DNA of 64,000 bases, taken from contig NZ_JSYZ01000009.1 in assembly GCF_001293465.1 (NCBI RefSeq), forward strand, positions 139,078 through 203,077, given 5' to 3'. The first letter of the stretch is position 1. Each line of letters begins with the position of its first letter. The position numbers and the translations under genes were made by a program. Positions 11,866-21,104 of this stretch are shown one piece after another. The DNA comes from Pseudomonas asplenii (GTDB lineage Bacteria > Pseudomonadota > Gammaproteobacteria > Pseudomonadales > Pseudomonadaceae). Under the pieces are notes generated by a model. It saw only the letters and a program-made list of their open reading frames with translations. It was not told the origin of the DNA and searched no databases.

Positions 11866-14800
11866 GCTCCAAACTCCTCCAACGAACTCATGAACTGTTC
11901 CATGTCGGCCCAGTCGTTATCTGCAGCGCCCTGCGCCAGCATCGCCAACTCGGCGGCCAGTTCGCTCAGCAGGGGTTTCTCGAACAGGCTGCGCAGCGGC
12001 AGGCTGACCTCCAGACGGGTCTTGACCCGGGCGATCACCTGGGCCGCGAGCAATGAATGGCCACCCAACTCGAAGAAGTGGTCGTCGAGCCCGACCCGGG
12101 GTACCTGCAGCACCTCTTCCCAGATAGTCGCCAGGCAACGTTCGGTCTCGGTCTGCGGCTCGCGGTAGCTGGCCTGCAACTGGCTCGGATCGGGCACCGG
12201 CAGGGCCTTGCGGTCCAGCTTGCCGCTGGGGGTCAGCGGCATCCGCGGCAACACCAGCAGGTGCGAGGGGATCATGTAGTCCGGCAGGCGGCCCTGCAGG
12301 GAGGCCTTGACCTCAAGCCGCCAGAGGCTCTGCTGCGCCGGTTCCAGGGCCTGGTCGGGCACCAGGTAGCCGACCAGTTGCGTGCCTCCGGCCAAAGGCA
12401 GGGCCAGTACCGCGGCTTCCCGCACGCCGGGACATTGCAGCAGGCGCGACTCGACTTCACCCAGCTCGATACGAAAACCGCGGACCTTGACCTGATGGTC
12501 GACCCGCCCGATGTACTCCACCGCGCCATCCTCGCGCAGGCGCGCGCGGTCGCCGGTGCGGTAAAGCCGTTCACCCGGGGTGAAGGGATCGGCGATGAAA
12601 CGCTCGGCACTGAGGGCCGGCTGGCCCTGGTAGCCGCGAGCCAACCCCGGCCCGCCGATGTACAACTCGCCGACAGCACCCCGGGGCAGCAGTTCGAGGT
12701 CGCCATCGAGCACCAGCAGGCGCCGCCGGGCCAGGCCGAAACCGATGGGCACGCCGCGCCAGGACACCGCTTCGGCCGACAGCCCGGTGCAGTCATAGGT
12801 GCTGGAGACCACGGTCGCCTCGGTCGGGCCATAGGTATTGACCAGGCGCACGCCGCCCAACCCGGCCTGCGGCCACAGACGCAGGCCGTCGACGGCCATG
12901 GCCTCGCCGCCGATGTGGATCTGGCGCAGGGCGCCATAACCGGCGGGTGGGCGGGCCGCCCAGTCCTGTACCAGCAGGTGCCAGTAGGCGGCCGGCAGGT
13001 CGGCCAGGGTGATGCCATGGCGCAGGATCGCCTCGTGTAGCGTGGTGCTGTCCCACAACCGTTCATCACGCAGCACCACGCAGGCGCCCAGGCTCAGCGG
13101 CGGGAAGAACTGCTCGACAAAACCGTCGAAACTGCTGGTGGCGAACTGTAGAACCCGGTCGCTCGCCAGCAACTCACTGTACTCCGTAGCCCGGGCGACG
13201 AATTCCGCCAGCGCCTGGTGGCTGATACCGACGCCCTTGGGCCGTCCGGTGGAACCCGAGGTGTAGATGACATAGGCCAGCGACTGCGGGGCCGGCGCCA
13301 GTTCCAGATCGGCCTGGGCATAACCGCCATCATTGATCCGGTCCAGGCACAGGGCTTCGACATCGCCCAGCGGTGGCAGCCCATCCAGCCACTGGCTGTG
13401 GGTCAACAGCAGTTTCAGGCCACTGTCCTGCAGCACATGGGCCAGACGCGCCGGCGGCATCTGCGGGTCCAGCGGTACATAGGCACCGCCCGCCTTGAGT
13501 ACCGCCAGAATGGCCACGGCCAGGTCCAGTGTGCGGCCGATCGCCAGACCCACCAGCACTTCCGGGCCGACACCGTGACCACGCAGCAGGTGTGCCAGGC
13601 GGTTGGCCCGGCGATTCAGTTCGGCATAGCTCAGGCTCGGCGCCTGGGCAGCGTCGGCCAGGATCAGCGCGGTAGCGTCGGGAGTACGGCGGGCCTGGGC
13701 CTCGAACAACTGCACCATCGACAACGGGCTGTCCGCGGGTACCTCCCTCTCGTCACCACGGCCCAGCAGGTCGGCGACTTCCTCTGCCGCCAGCATCGGC
13801 AACTGGCCGATCGGCTGCTGCGGATCGCGGCACACGGCGACCAGCAGGTTGCGCCAGTGGCCGGCCAGGCGTTCGATGGTCGCGCCGTCGAAAATATCGG
13901 TGGCATAGGTGAACGCGGCAAACAGTTGCTCGCCCTCCTCGCGGGTTTCCAGCATCAGGTCGCTGGCGGCCGCATGCTGGCGGCCCTGCCCGACGCCCTG
14001 TTCCTCGTCCAGAAGGGCAACCCGCAGCCCACTCGCCAATTGCCGACCCTGTACGTCGGTAACCAGCGGCTGATGGTTGAACATCACCTGGAACAGCGGG
14101 TTGTGGCTCTGGCTACGGGCCGGCTGCAGGGCCTCGATCAACGCATCGAACGGCAGTTCCTGATGCGCCTGCGCGCCCGCGGCGGCCTGGCGCAGACTGT
14201 GCAGCAACTCGACGAACGGGGTCTGGCCACGGACTTCACTGCGCAGCACCTGGGTGTTGACGAAAAAGCCGATCAGGCCTTCGGTCTCGCTGCGGGTGCG
14301 GTTGGCGATCAGGCCACCGACACGGATATCGCTCTGGCCGCTGTAGCGATGCAGCAGGCTCTTGAACGAGGCCAGCAGCACCACGAACAGCGACACACCC
14401 TGACGCTGGGCCAGGGCCTTGAGCTGCTGGCGCAGGTCGCTGTCGACCCGCACTTCCAGGCGCGCACCACGATGGCTGGCCTGGGCCGGATGCGGCCGGT
14501 CGGTGGGCAGTTCGAGCACCGGATGCTCTTCCCCCAGGTGCTCGCGCCAGTAGGCCAGTTGCCGCGCCTGCTCGCCGGCTTCGAGCCAGCTGCGCTGCCA
14601 CAGTGCGTAGTCACGGTAGTGCACGGCCAGGGCCGACAGCTCGGCCGTGGAGCCGGCCACGCAGGCGTCGTAGCAACGGCTGAATTCCTCGATCAGGATG
14701 TTCATCGACCAGCCGTCGGCGATGATGTGGTGCAGCGTCAGCAACAACACCTGTTCCTGTTCGGCCAGGCGCAGCAGGCGGATGCTCAGCAGGGGTCCCT

Positions 14801-15275
14801 GCTGCAGGTCGAACGCCTGTCCGGCCTCGTCGGCCATGATCTGCCGGGCACGGACACGACGCTGCGCCTCGTCCAGTTGCTGCAGATCGTCAACCCGTAC
14901 CGTCGCCGCCCTCGCCGGGGCGACCCGCTGGAACGCCCGCTCACCGTCCTGGCCGAAGGTGGTGCGCAGGCATTCGTGCCGGGCGATCAGGGCACTGAAG
15001 GCCTGCTCCAGCGCCGCCAGGTCCAGCGGCCCCTGCAAGCGCACCGCCATCGGCAGGTTGTAGGCCGCGCTGCGGGGATCGAGCTGCCAGAGAAACCACA
15101 TGCGCTGCTGGGCGTAGGACAGGCCGTCCCGCTCGGCGACACCCTCGCAGGCGGCGATGGGCAGCAGCGAAAAGTCGACCCCCTCCCGATCCATGGCAGC
15201 CAGGAAGAGACTGCGCTTGTCCTGGGGCAGCTCGATGAAACGGCGAGCGAGTTTCTGTGCGTCTTGGGGCTTCAT
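11862..15275 (-). CDS. Pyoverdine peptide NRPS, single C-A-T module (probable Lys)
   Basis: 1137-residue one-module synthetase. The reading frame stays open upstream, but the ATG at 15275 begins [18 protein letters not shown], a typical NRPS start, and lies about 60 bases below a PvdS-type promoter. Order: C ([24 protein letters not shown] ~183), A ([11 protein letters not shown] ~671), T ([14 protein letters not shown] ~1073). The pocket reads D-G-E-D-H-G-T-V-V-(K). The two acidic residues point to a basic side chain. Lys is my best guess, with Orn or Arg possible. There is no epimerase, so the residue should stay L. The C domain is of the L-accepting type, which fits attachment straight after PvdL's last residue (Dab). 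It is first in a run of coupled NRPS genes. Confidence 0.94.
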   Translation of the reverse strand: MKPQDAQKLARRFIELPQDKRSLFLAAMDREGVDFSLLPIAACEGVAERDGLSYAQQRMWFLWQLDPRSAAYNLPMAVRLQGPLDLAALEQAFSALIARHECLRTTFGQDGERAFQRVAPARAATVRVDDLQQLDEAQRRVRARQIMADEAGQAFDLQQGPLLSIRLLRLAEQEQVLLLTLHHIIADGWSMNILIEEFSRCYDACVAGSTAELSALAVHYRDYALWQRSWLEAGEQARQLAYWREHLGEEHPVLELPTDRPHPAQASHRGARLEVRVDSDLRQQLKALAQRQGVSLFVVLLASFKSLLHRYSGQSDIRVGGLIANRTRSETEGLIGFFVNTQVLRSEVRGQTPFVELLHSLRQAAAGAQAHQELPFDALIEALQPARSQSHNPLFQVMFNHQPLVTDVQGRQLASGLRVALLDEEQGVGQGRQHAAASDLMLETREEGEQLFAAFTYATDIFDGATIERLAGHWRNLLVAVCRDPQQPIGQLPMLAAEEVADLLGRGDEREVPADSPLSMVQLFEAQARRTPDATALILADAAQAPSLSYAELNRRANRLAHLLRGHGVGPEVLVGLAIGRTLDLAVAILAVLKAGGAYVPLDPQMPPARLAHVLQDSGLKLLLTHSQWLDGLPPLGDVEALCLDRINDGGYAQADLELAPAPQSLAYVIYTSGSTGRPKGVGISHQALAEFVARATEYSELLASDRVLQFATSSFDGFVEQFFPPLSLGACVVLRDERLWDSTTLHEAILRHGITLADLPAAYWHLLVQDWAARPPAGYGALRQIHIGGEAMAVDGLRLWPQAGLGGVRLVNTYGPTEATVVSSTYDCTGLSAEAVSWRGVPIGFGLARRRLLVLDGDLELLPRGAVGELYIGGPGLARGYQGQPALSAERFIADPFTPGERLYRTGDRARLREDGAVEYIGRVDHQVKVRGFRIELGEVESRLLQCPGVREAAVLALPLAGGTQLVGYLVPDQALEPAQQSLWRLEVKASLQGRLPDYMIPSHLLVLPRMPLTPSGKLDRKALPVPDPSQLQASYREPQTETERCLATIWEEVLQVPRVGLDDHFFELGGHSLLAAQVIARVKTRLEVSLPLRSLFEKPLLSELAAELAMLAQGAADNDWADMEQFMSSLEEFGA

Positions 15276-15334
15276 GTGAGAGGGTCCTTGCTGATCGGCG
15301 GCACGGCCGGTGGGGCCTGGTCGTATCAACAAGG

Positions 15335-15358
15335 ACGAACCGCCAACCCGAGGATTTA
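15335..15358 (-). promoter_or_regulatory. PvdS-type promoter before the first peptide NRPS
   Basis: On the minus strand TAAAT (15358-15354) is followed by exactly 16 bases and CGT (15337-15335), matching the iron-starvation box TAAAT-N16/17-CGT used by the ECF sigma factor PvdS. The -10-like CGT lies 60 bases from the ATG at 15275. The match is seen in sequence; use by PvdS is inferred from the known consensus and the pyoverdine context. Confidence 0.8.
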
Positions 15359-15442
15359 GCGTGCCGGCCGGCGGTTTCTCGGGTAGGGCGAAGGAGAGTG
15401 GTAGAAATCTGCGGATCGATGCGGCAATCGGGACGAACGGCG

Positions 15443-16426
15443 TCAACCGGCGGGTTGCGAATAGCCTTCGGCCATCGCCACCACCACCTTGCGCTTGCCG
15501 GTGAATGGCGAACGGGCGTGGGCGGCGAGCATGTTGTCGAGCATCAGCACGTCGTTTTCCTGCCAGGGGAAGCTGATGGTGCATTCGTCCAGCACCCCAC
15601 GCACCTCGTCGAGCAGGTCGACCTCGATGGCCGAGCCGTCACCGTAGTAGACGTTGCGCGGCAGGTCCTCCTCGTCCACCACATCGAGCAGCGTCTCGCG
15701 CACCTCGGGCTGCAGGTTGGAAACATGGAACAGGTGCGCCTGGTTGAACCAGACCATTTCCCGGGTCACCGGGTGATGCGCCACCACCTGGCACCGCTGG
15801 CGGGTACGCAACTCGCCGTCATCCTTCCACTCGCATTCGATGGCGTGGGCCCGGCAGTAGGCCTCGACCACCGCCTCGTCCTCGGTGTTGAACACCTGGC
15901 TCCAGTCCACGTCCAGGCCGTTGCCGTAGTTGCGCACGTACATCAGGCCCTTGCTGACCAGCCGTTCGCGAATCCGTGCCGGCACCCGGCGATAGACTTC
16001 CCGACTGTCACAGATCGGCGTTTCGCCACCGGTCTGGGCCGCGATCATGCTGTAGAACCAGATCTTCATCGGCCACTCGAGGGTGTAGGCCTGCTCGTTG
16101 TGCAGCGGGATGCTCTGGTGCGCCGGGTATTCGGTGGAGGTGTACACCCCCTTGGTCACGTTGCTGCGCGGAGTCGAGCCGAACTCATAGTTGAGCAGCG
16201 GGTGACCGAAAGCCGCGGCGAACTCGCGGAAGGCCTCGGCGCCGCCGACCTCGAAACCGCGCAGCAGCACACCACCAGCCCGATACAGGTGCTGGTCGAT
16301 CAGCACCTTGCACTCGGCGAATGCCTCGCGCAGGTCAAGCCCGGGCTCAGGCGCCTGGATCAGCATGGGCAAGGTGCCCGAACCGGTCAGCAACGGCCGG
16401 ATATCCAAACTCAACGCATTGTTCAT
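15443..16426 (-). CDS. TauD/TfdA-family Fe(II)/2-oxoglutarate dioxygenase, probable aspartyl beta-hydroxylase (SyrP-like)
   Basis: 327-residue non-haem iron dioxygenase, most likely hydroxylating the beta-carbon of Asp on the NRPS to give hydroxy-Asp, an iron ligand in many pyoverdines. The ATG at 16426 follows GGAGAAGAG; upstream in-frame starts lack a ribosome site and conserved sequence. Iron ligands fit H109-x-E111 (PLHNEQAY) and H303 (AAHARSP), and R312 (GKRKVVVAM) is the likely 2-oxoglutarate arginine. The first motif is His-x-Glu rather than the commoner His-x-Asp, as I recall for SyrP-like enzymes. It precedes the NRPS whose first A domain carries the Asp code and has its own PvdS-type promoter. 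Family is sure; substrate is inferred from pocket code and neighbourhood. Confidence 0.88.
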   Translation of the reverse strand: MNNALSLDIRPLLTGSGTLPMLIQAPEPGLDLREAFAECKVLIDQHLYRAGGVLLRGFEVGGAEAFREFAAAFGHPLLNYEFGSTPRSNVTKGVYTSTEYPAHQSIPLHNEQAYTLEWPMKIWFYSMIAAQTGGETPICDSREVYRRVPARIRERLVSKGLMYVRNYGNGLDVDWSQVFNTEDEAVVEAYCRAHAIECEWKDDGELRTRQRCQVVAHHPVTREMVWFNQAHLFHVSNLQPEVRETLLDVVDEEDLPRNVYYGDGSAIEVDLLDEVRGVLDECTISFPWQENDVLMLDNMLAAHARSPFTGKRKVVVAMAEGYSQPAG

Positions 16427-16502
16427 GACGACTCTTCTCCCTTGATCCTCGGCCGCCGCCCCAACGCCCGAACGCGGGATACAGCGGGTTTCACAGGAGG
16501 GA

Positions 16503-16526
16503 ACGGATGGTCGAGGGGGAAAATTA
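16503..16526 (-). promoter_or_regulatory. PvdS-type promoter (TAATT variant) before the TauD-family gene
   Basis: Minus strand: TAATT (16526-16522), 16 bases, CGT (16505-16503), preceded by GC. It differs from the classic TAAAT by one base but has the exact spacing and lies 77 bases from the ATG at 16426. The same TAATT form occurs before pvdG and mbtH here, which strengthens the call. Confidence 0.65.
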
Positions 16527-16714
16527 GCCGGTACCGGACGCCGGCTGTCGGCCGCTGAAACATTTACTTTCATATAGCCCTGCGTTTTTTGCCCGCTCAT
16601 TCGTCTCATCAAGATGCAGCCGTTCGCGTAGGCAAAAGCCACGACCGGTTTTTTCGGGTGCGCGGCTCCCTCTCAGGCCCCGCACCCTCCTCCGATGTCG
16701 AGAATCCGCTTTCC

Positions 16715-17923
16715 ATGTCCAAGAAGTCACGTTCGAAAATCTGGTTCCTGGTCCATAGCTGGCTGGCGCTACCCATCTGGTTCTTTGTCCTGATCGTCTG
16801 CGTCACCGGCACCCTGGCCGTAGTCAGCCAGGAGATCGTCTGGCTGGCCAACCCGGATATCCGCGCCAGCAAGCCTAGCGATGACGCGCCCTTGCTCAGT
16901 TACGACCAGGTACTGGCCGCCATCAAGAAGAATGAGCCCGAGTTGATCGTGCAGTCGATCCAGCGCCCGGACGAAAGCCACTTCGCCCTGCTGGCCGATA
17001 TCGGCTACCCGGACGGACGTTCGGTGACGGTCTACGTCAACCCCTATACCGGGGTGATCCAGGGCATCAGCCCGCCGTTCAACTTCAAGAACTTCACCCG
17101 CGCCCTGCACGGCTGGTGGCTGGTGCCGTTCACCGACGGCTACAGCTGGGGCTGGTACCTGGTGTCGCTGCTGGGGATACCGATGCTGGCTTCGTTGATC
17201 ACCGGCCTGGTGGTGTACAAACGCTTCTGGAAAGGCTTTTTCAAGCCGACCCTGCGCTTCAACCATGGGGCCCGGATCTTCTGGGGTGACTTCCATCGGT
17301 TGAGCGGTATCTGGTCGATCTGGTTCATCGCGGTAATCTCCATCACCGGCACCTGGTTCCTGATCCAGGCCATTCTCGCCGACAACCAGGTCAGCATCGC
17401 CACCCGGCCCATCCCGGCCATCATCTCCCACGACAGTGCGCCACTGATGCCCGATGGCAGACCGGCACCCCGGCTCGGTGCCGACGAGGCCCTGCGTATC
17501 GCCCAGGAGCGGGTTCCCGGGCTGGACGCCAGTTTCATCAGCCTGCCGGGCAATGCCTACAGTGCCTTCGAGGTCGGCGGCCGCAGCTGGTACCCGCTGA
17601 TGTACCAGACCCTGGAACTGAACCCCTACACCGGCAAGATCGAGCAGTCGCGCCTGCTGTCGGACCGTACGGGCCTGGAGTTCGTCACCGAGTCGATGCG
17701 CCCGCTGCACACCGGTGACTTCGGCGGGTTGTGGGTCAAGCTGATCTGGTTCTTCTTCGGCCTGCTGCTGAGCATGATGGTGCTCAGCGGCCTGCTGATC
17801 TGGAGCAAGCGTACCGCCCTGGCCACGCTCAATGCCCTCAAACGCGGCAACAAGGCCGAACGGGCCGAAAAGGCCAGGCCCCGTAGCGCCCTCGGCACCG
17901 AAACTCCGGAGGTCAACCTGTGA
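16715..17923 (+). CDS. fpvG: FpvG, PepSY-type inner-membrane ferripyoverdine reductase
   Basis: 402-residue PepSY-associated membrane protein, matching FpvG (PA2403 in P. aeruginosa), which reduces iron in ferripyoverdine so that the metal is released in the periplasm and the siderophore recycled. I chose the ATG at 16715 (MSKKSRSKIWFLVHSWLALP), where the conserved cytoplasmic/first-helix segment begins. An in-frame start 42 codons upstream adds unconserved sequence. Helices are seen at ~10-32, ~140-165, ~195-220 and ~345-370, with histidines in or near membrane segments (HSW at ~15, LHGWW ~130, FHRLSG ~192, PLHTGDFGG ~332) that could bind haem. It is first of an eight-gene operon with start-stop overlaps or short spacers throughout. 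I see no PvdS box on this strand upstream. Confidence 0.93.
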   Translation: MSKKSRSKIWFLVHSWLALPIWFFVLIVCVTGTLAVVSQEIVWLANPDIRASKPSDDAPLLSYDQVLAAIKKNEPELIVQSIQRPDESHFALLADIGYPDGRSVTVYVNPYTGVIQGISPPFNFKNFTRALHGWWLVPFTDGYSWGWYLVSLLGIPMLASLITGLVVYKRFWKGFFKPTLRFNHGARIFWGDFHRLSGIWSIWFIAVISITGTWFLIQAILADNQVSIATRPIPAIISHDSAPLMPDGRPAPRLGADEALRIAQERVPGLDASFISLPGNAYSAFEVGGRSWYPLMYQTLELNPYTGKIEQSRLLSDRTGLEFVTESMRPLHTGDFGGLWVKLIWFFFGLLLSMMVLSGLLIWSKRTALATLNALKRGNKAERAEKARPRSALGTETPEVNL

Positions 17924-18459
17924 GCAAGGCTGAAGCAGCACATCCGATCTCGCCCCTGAACCGCCTCTGGCACAAGTGGCGCTTTCACCTGAACATTCTG
18001 CTGGTGCTGATCCCGCTGGGCTTCATGCCGCGCTACTTCTCGGACGCGGCGCTGTTTCGTGGCGACACCGGACTGGGCCAGCACGTCCACGAGCTGCAGG
18101 CCGGGCCCTGGAGCCTGCAACTGGCCGAGCTGTGGGATGAAGCGCCGCGCCGCGATGGTCCCGCCGGCTACTTCAAGAGTTTCAATGCCACGCTCTGCGC
18201 CCAGTGCGTCGGGCAGGTCAAGGCCACCTACCTGCGCGTCGGCAAGCCCCGCAGCCTGCGGGCAGCCGGGGTGATTTTCTTCGGCACCCCCTACCGCATG
18301 GGCGCCGTCGTGCCGATCCCGCAGAACACCGCCGACGACGCCGAGCTGTGGGTCACCCTCGAAGGCTGGGACGGCTCGGTACACCAGGCCTCCGTCCCCC
18401 TGAGCAAGGCTTCGCCACAAACCATTGCCTGGCTGAAAAAACAAGGTGCCCGCCCATGA
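17920..18459 (+). CDS. fpvH: FpvH, membrane-anchored partner of FpvG with a CxxC motif
   Basis: 179-residue protein matching FpvH (PA2404). The GTG start at 17920 overlaps the fpvG stop (GTGA) and follows GGAGG. One N-terminal helix (~24-40, NILLVLIPLGF) anchors a probable periplasmic domain. In that domain C93-A-Q-C96 forms a CxxC pair, which could be redox-active or bind metal. FpvH is reported to affect the efficiency of ferripyoverdine reduction with FpvG. No enzymatic domain is recognisable. The following gene overlaps it by 4 bases. Confidence 0.9.
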   Translation: MSKAEAAHPISPLNRLWHKWRFHLNILLVLIPLGFMPRYFSDAALFRGDTGLGQHVHELQAGPWSLQLAELWDEAPRRDGPAGYFKSFNATLCAQCVGQVKATYLRVGKPRSLRAAGVIFFGTPYRMGAVVPIPQNTADDAELWVTLEGWDGSVHQASVPLSKASPQTIAWLKKQGARP

Positions 18460-18812
18460 GCCCACGACCTCGCTTCCTCTCCCCACGCATCCTGCGCCAG
18501 TCGTTGGCCGGTAGCGCACTGCTGGCAGCCGCCGCTTTCAGCCTGAATGCCTGGGCCCACAACCCGATGTGCGAGTGCAAGCAGATCGACGCCGAGCAGA
18601 TCCAGTGCAAGGGCGGTTTTTCCGATGGCAGCGGCGCCGCTGGCGTCACCCTGGACGTGATCGGCTATGACGAAACCGTGCTGCTGCCCGGCAAGCTGGG
18701 CGATGACTCGACGCGGACCTTCAAGAAACCCGATGGCGACTTCTACGTGCTGTTCGACGCCGGCCCCGGCCACGTCGTGGAAGTGGACAAGGCGGACATC
18801 GAAACCCCATGA
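18456..18812 (+). CDS. fpvJ: FpvJ, small secreted Cys-containing protein
   Basis: 118-residue protein matching FpvJ (PA2405), starting at the ATG that overlaps the fpvH stop. A signal peptide (~residues 14-34, ending NAWA) precedes a mature chain beginning HNPMCECKQ. The mature part has cysteines at 39, 41 and 51 and a histidine at its first position, a plausible small metal or thiol site. The rest (VTLDVIGYDETVLLPGKLG...) looks like a beta-rich domain. It is part of the FpvG-H-J-K set of periplasmic and inner-membrane factors reported to aid iron removal from pyoverdine. Its exact role is unknown. Confidence 0.9.
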   Translation: MSPRPRFLSPRILRQSLAGSALLAAAAFSLNAWAHNPMCECKQIDAEQIQCKGGFSDGSGAAGVTLDVIGYDETVLLPGKLGDDSTRTFKKPDGDFYVLFDAGPGHVVEVDKADIETP

Positions 18813-19384
18813 GTACATCCACCACCCAGGTCGTGCGCCCCGCCGGTGCCGGCCATGAAACCCTCTATGTGCTGCTGTTCTGCCTGATCGTGCTGCTGGT
18901 CGCCGGTTCCGTGGTGGCGCTGCACGGCGAGAAACCGGATGTCGCCGCGCTCGCGCCCCATCAACTGGACGCCCGCCGTGACCTCACGCCGGGCGAACAG
19001 GGCATCTACGCCGACCTGCGGGTCACCCTCGACGAGATCCGCCTGTTGCAGCAGGACCAGCAGGCACTGCCCTCCCCCGCACAACTGGCCGAAGAAGGTT
19101 TTGCGCCCTTCGTCCAGGATGCCAGTTCGGTCAGCCGCGGCGGCCACACCTGGCAGTTGCTGGAGCAGCATGCCTACCTCGGCCTGAGCCAGGTCACGAC
19201 GACGGCCGGCTCGTTCCTGATGCGGGTGGGCAACGACACCAACGCCGCGCCGGATATCTGGCTCAGCCGCGGCAACGGCCCGGCCGCGCCCGGCGACCTC
19301 ACCGACAGCGCCCTGATCGCCGCCGGCTGGCAGCAGGTGGTCGCGCAATTCGACGCCGGCGTGACCCGCCAGCACCGGCACTGA
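18809..19384 (+). CDS. fpvK: FpvK, single-pass membrane protein of the iron-release set
   Basis: 191-residue protein matching FpvK (PA2406). The ATG overlaps the fpvJ stop by 4 bases. It has a short cytoplasmic tail, one helix at ~18-39 (ETLYVLLFCLIVLLVAGS) and a ~150-residue periplasmic domain of unknown fold, with no cysteine in that domain and an RQHRH C-terminus. Its place in the operon suggests it acts with FpvG, FpvH and FpvJ in the inner membrane. I recognise no motif that gives a biochemical function. Confidence 0.88.
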   Translation: MSTSTTQVVRPAGAGHETLYVLLFCLIVLLVAGSVVALHGEKPDVAALAPHQLDARRDLTPGEQGIYADLRVTLDEIRLLQQDQQALPSPAQLAEEGFAPFVQDASSVSRGGHTWQLLEQHAYLGLSQVTTTAGSFLMRVGNDTNAAPDIWLSRGNGPAAPGDLTDSALIAAGWQQVVAQFDAGVTRQHRH

Positions 19385-19425
19385 GCCGCTCCAAAGACCG
19401 TTAACCCGGAGAAGATCGTCCTCTC

Positions 19426-20355
19426 ATGTCCATTTCAGCCCTGTTCAGCCGCCGTCGCCTGCTCCTGGCCCTGCTGCTCGCACCGCTCCTGTCGACCTTC
19501 CAGGTCCACGCCGACACCGCCAAGCGCCTGCGCATCGGCATCACCCTGCACCCCTACTACAGTTACGTCGCCAACATCGTCGGCGACAAGGCCGAAGTGG
19601 TGCCGCTGATTCCAGCCGGTTTCAACCCCCATGCCTATGAGCCACGGGCCGAGGACATCAAGCGTATCGGTACCCTGGACGTGATCGTGCTCAACGGAGT
19701 CGGTCACGACGACTTTGCCGATCGCATGATCGAGGCCAGTGAAAAACCGCAGATCCCGCTGATCGAGGCCAACGAGAACGTGCCGTTGCTGGCCGCCACC
19801 GGCATCGCCGCCCGCGGCGCCGGCAAGGTGGTCAACCCGCACACCTTCCTGTCCATCAGCGCCTCCATCGCCCAGGTCAACAACATCGCCCGCGAGCTGG
19901 GCAAGCTCGATCCGGACAACGCCAAATTCTATACCGCCAACGCCCGCGCCTACGGCAAGCGCCTGCGCCAGCTGCGCGCCGACGCCCTGGCCAAGCTGAC
20001 CCAGGCGCCCAACGCCGACCTGCGGGTAGCCACCGTGCATGCGGCCTATGACTACCTGCTGCGCGAGTTCGGCCTGGAGGTCACCGCGGTGGTCGAGCCG
20101 GCCCATGGCATCGAGCCGAGCCCGAGCCAGTTGAAGAAGACCATCGACCAACTGCGCGAGCTGGATGTGAAGGTGATCTTCTCGGAACTGGACTTCCCGT
20201 CCACCTATGTCGAGACCATCCAGCGCGAGTCCGGGGTGAAGCTCTACCCGCTGTCGCACATTTCCTATGGCGACTACACCGCCGACAAGTACGAGAAGGA
20301 AATGCGCAACAACCTCGACACCGTGGTCCGGGCGATCCAGGAGGCTGGCGCATGA
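19426..20355 (+). CDS. fpvC: FpvC, periplasmic metal-binding protein (ZnuA/cluster A-I type)
   Basis: 309-residue solute-binding protein of the metal ABC family. The signal peptide runs to ~residue 29 (FQVHA), then the chain begins DTAKRLRIGITLHPYYSYV. Candidate metal ligands sit at the usual points: H43 (LHPYY), H69 (FNPHAYEP), H138 (NPHTF) and H205 (ATVHAAYDY), with an acidic residue near LDFPSTY. FpvC (PA2407) is thought to take iron, or iron with pyoverdine, from the FpvG step and pass it to the FpvDE transporter. It lies 41 bases after fpvK and its stop overlaps the fpvD ATG. Confidence 0.92.
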   Translation: MSISALFSRRRLLLALLLAPLLSTFQVHADTAKRLRIGITLHPYYSYVANIVGDKAEVVPLIPAGFNPHAYEPRAEDIKRIGTLDVIVLNGVGHDDFADRMIEASEKPQIPLIEANENVPLLAATGIAARGAGKVVNPHTFLSISASIAQVNNIARELGKLDPDNAKFYTANARAYGKRLRQLRADALAKLTQAPNADLRVATVHAAYDYLLREFGLEVTAVVEPAHGIEPSPSQLKKTIDQLRELDVKVIFSELDFPSTYVETIQRESGVKLYPLSHISYGDYTADKYEKEMRNNLDTVVRAIQEAGA

Positions 20356-21104
20356 CCGCCGCCGAGAGCATCGAGCGCGTCGCCAGCGGGCCGACCCTGG
20401 ACTTCGACACGATCGGCCTGACCCTGGGCCGCACCACCATTCTCGACAACGTCAGCTTCCAGGTCCGTCCCGGCCACGTGCACGCCCTGGTCGGCCCCAA
20501 CGGCGGCGGCAAGAGCTCGCTGATCAAGACCCTGCTCGGGCAGATGCCGCACCAGGGTCGCCTGAGCCTGCAATGGCAAGGCGCACCGGGCACCATCGGC
20601 TACGTTCCCCAGGCCCTGGAATTCGACCGCGGCCTGCCGATGACCGTCGACGACTTCATGGCTGCCATGTGCCAGCGTCGCCCGGCATTCCTTGGCCTGT
20701 CCCGGCATTTCGCCGGGGCCATCGGCGAGGCACTTGAGCGGGTCGGCATGCAGGACAAGCGCAAGCGGCGCATGGGCGCCCTGTCCGGTGGCGAGCGCCA
20801 GCGGGTGCTGCTGGCCCAGGGCTTGATCCCGCCGCCACAACTGCTGGTGCTTGACGAGCCGATGTCGGCGCTGGACGAAGCCGGCATTCAGGTGTTCGAG
20901 CGCCTGCTCGGCGACTGGCGCCGCGCCGGCATCACCGTGCTGTGGATCGAACACGACCTGGAGGCGGTCAAGCGCCTGGCCGACCGGGTCACCGGCCTCA
21001 ACCGGCGCATCCTGTTCGATGCCACACCTGCCGAGGCACTGACCCCGGAGCGCCTGCTGACGCTGTTTTCCACCCATCCACGCAGCGAGGGTGTCCGACC
21101 ATGA
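20352..21104 (+). CDS. fpvD: FpvD, ABC transporter ATPase for iron
   Basis: 250-residue ABC ATPase. Walker A is GPNGGGKSS (~49-57), the signature is LSGGERQR (~142-149) and Walker B is LLVLDEPMSALDEAG (~161-175), followed by the H-loop in LWIEHDLEAVKRL. It powers FpvE in bringing the iron released from ferripyoverdine across the inner membrane (PA2408 equivalent). The ATG overlaps the fpvC stop by 4 bases and its own stop overlaps the fpvE ATG, so the ABC components are translationally coupled. Confidence 0.94.
   Translation: MTAAESIERVASGPTLDFDTIGLTLGRTTILDNVSFQVRPGHVHALVGPNGGGKSSLIKTLLGQMPHQGRLSLQWQGAPGTIGYVPQALEFDRGLPMTVDDFMAAMCQRRPAFLGLSRHFAGAIGEALERVGMQDKRKRRMGALSGGERQRVLLAQGLIPPPQLLVLDEPMSALDEAGIQVFERLLGDWRRAGITVLWIEHDLEAVKRLADRVTGLNRRILFDATPAEALTPERLLTLFSTHPRSEGVRP

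Noticed and set aside
15276..15584. Upstream extension of the first peptide NRPS by 103 codons
   Set aside because: The extension crosses the PvdS-type promoter and part of the TauD gene and has no NRPS-like sequence. The ATG at 15275 matches the family start.
16541..16566. TAAAT on the minus strand at 16566-16562 as the TauD-gene promoter
   Set aside because: The nearest CGT is 21 bases away, too far for the PvdS consensus. The TAATT box at 16503-16526 with 16-base spacing is the better candidate.
16427..16714. A PvdS-type promoter on the plus strand for fpvG
   Set aside because: I looked for TAAAT or TAATT with 16 or 17 bases to CGT facing fpvG and found none. How this operon is controlled is not visible here.
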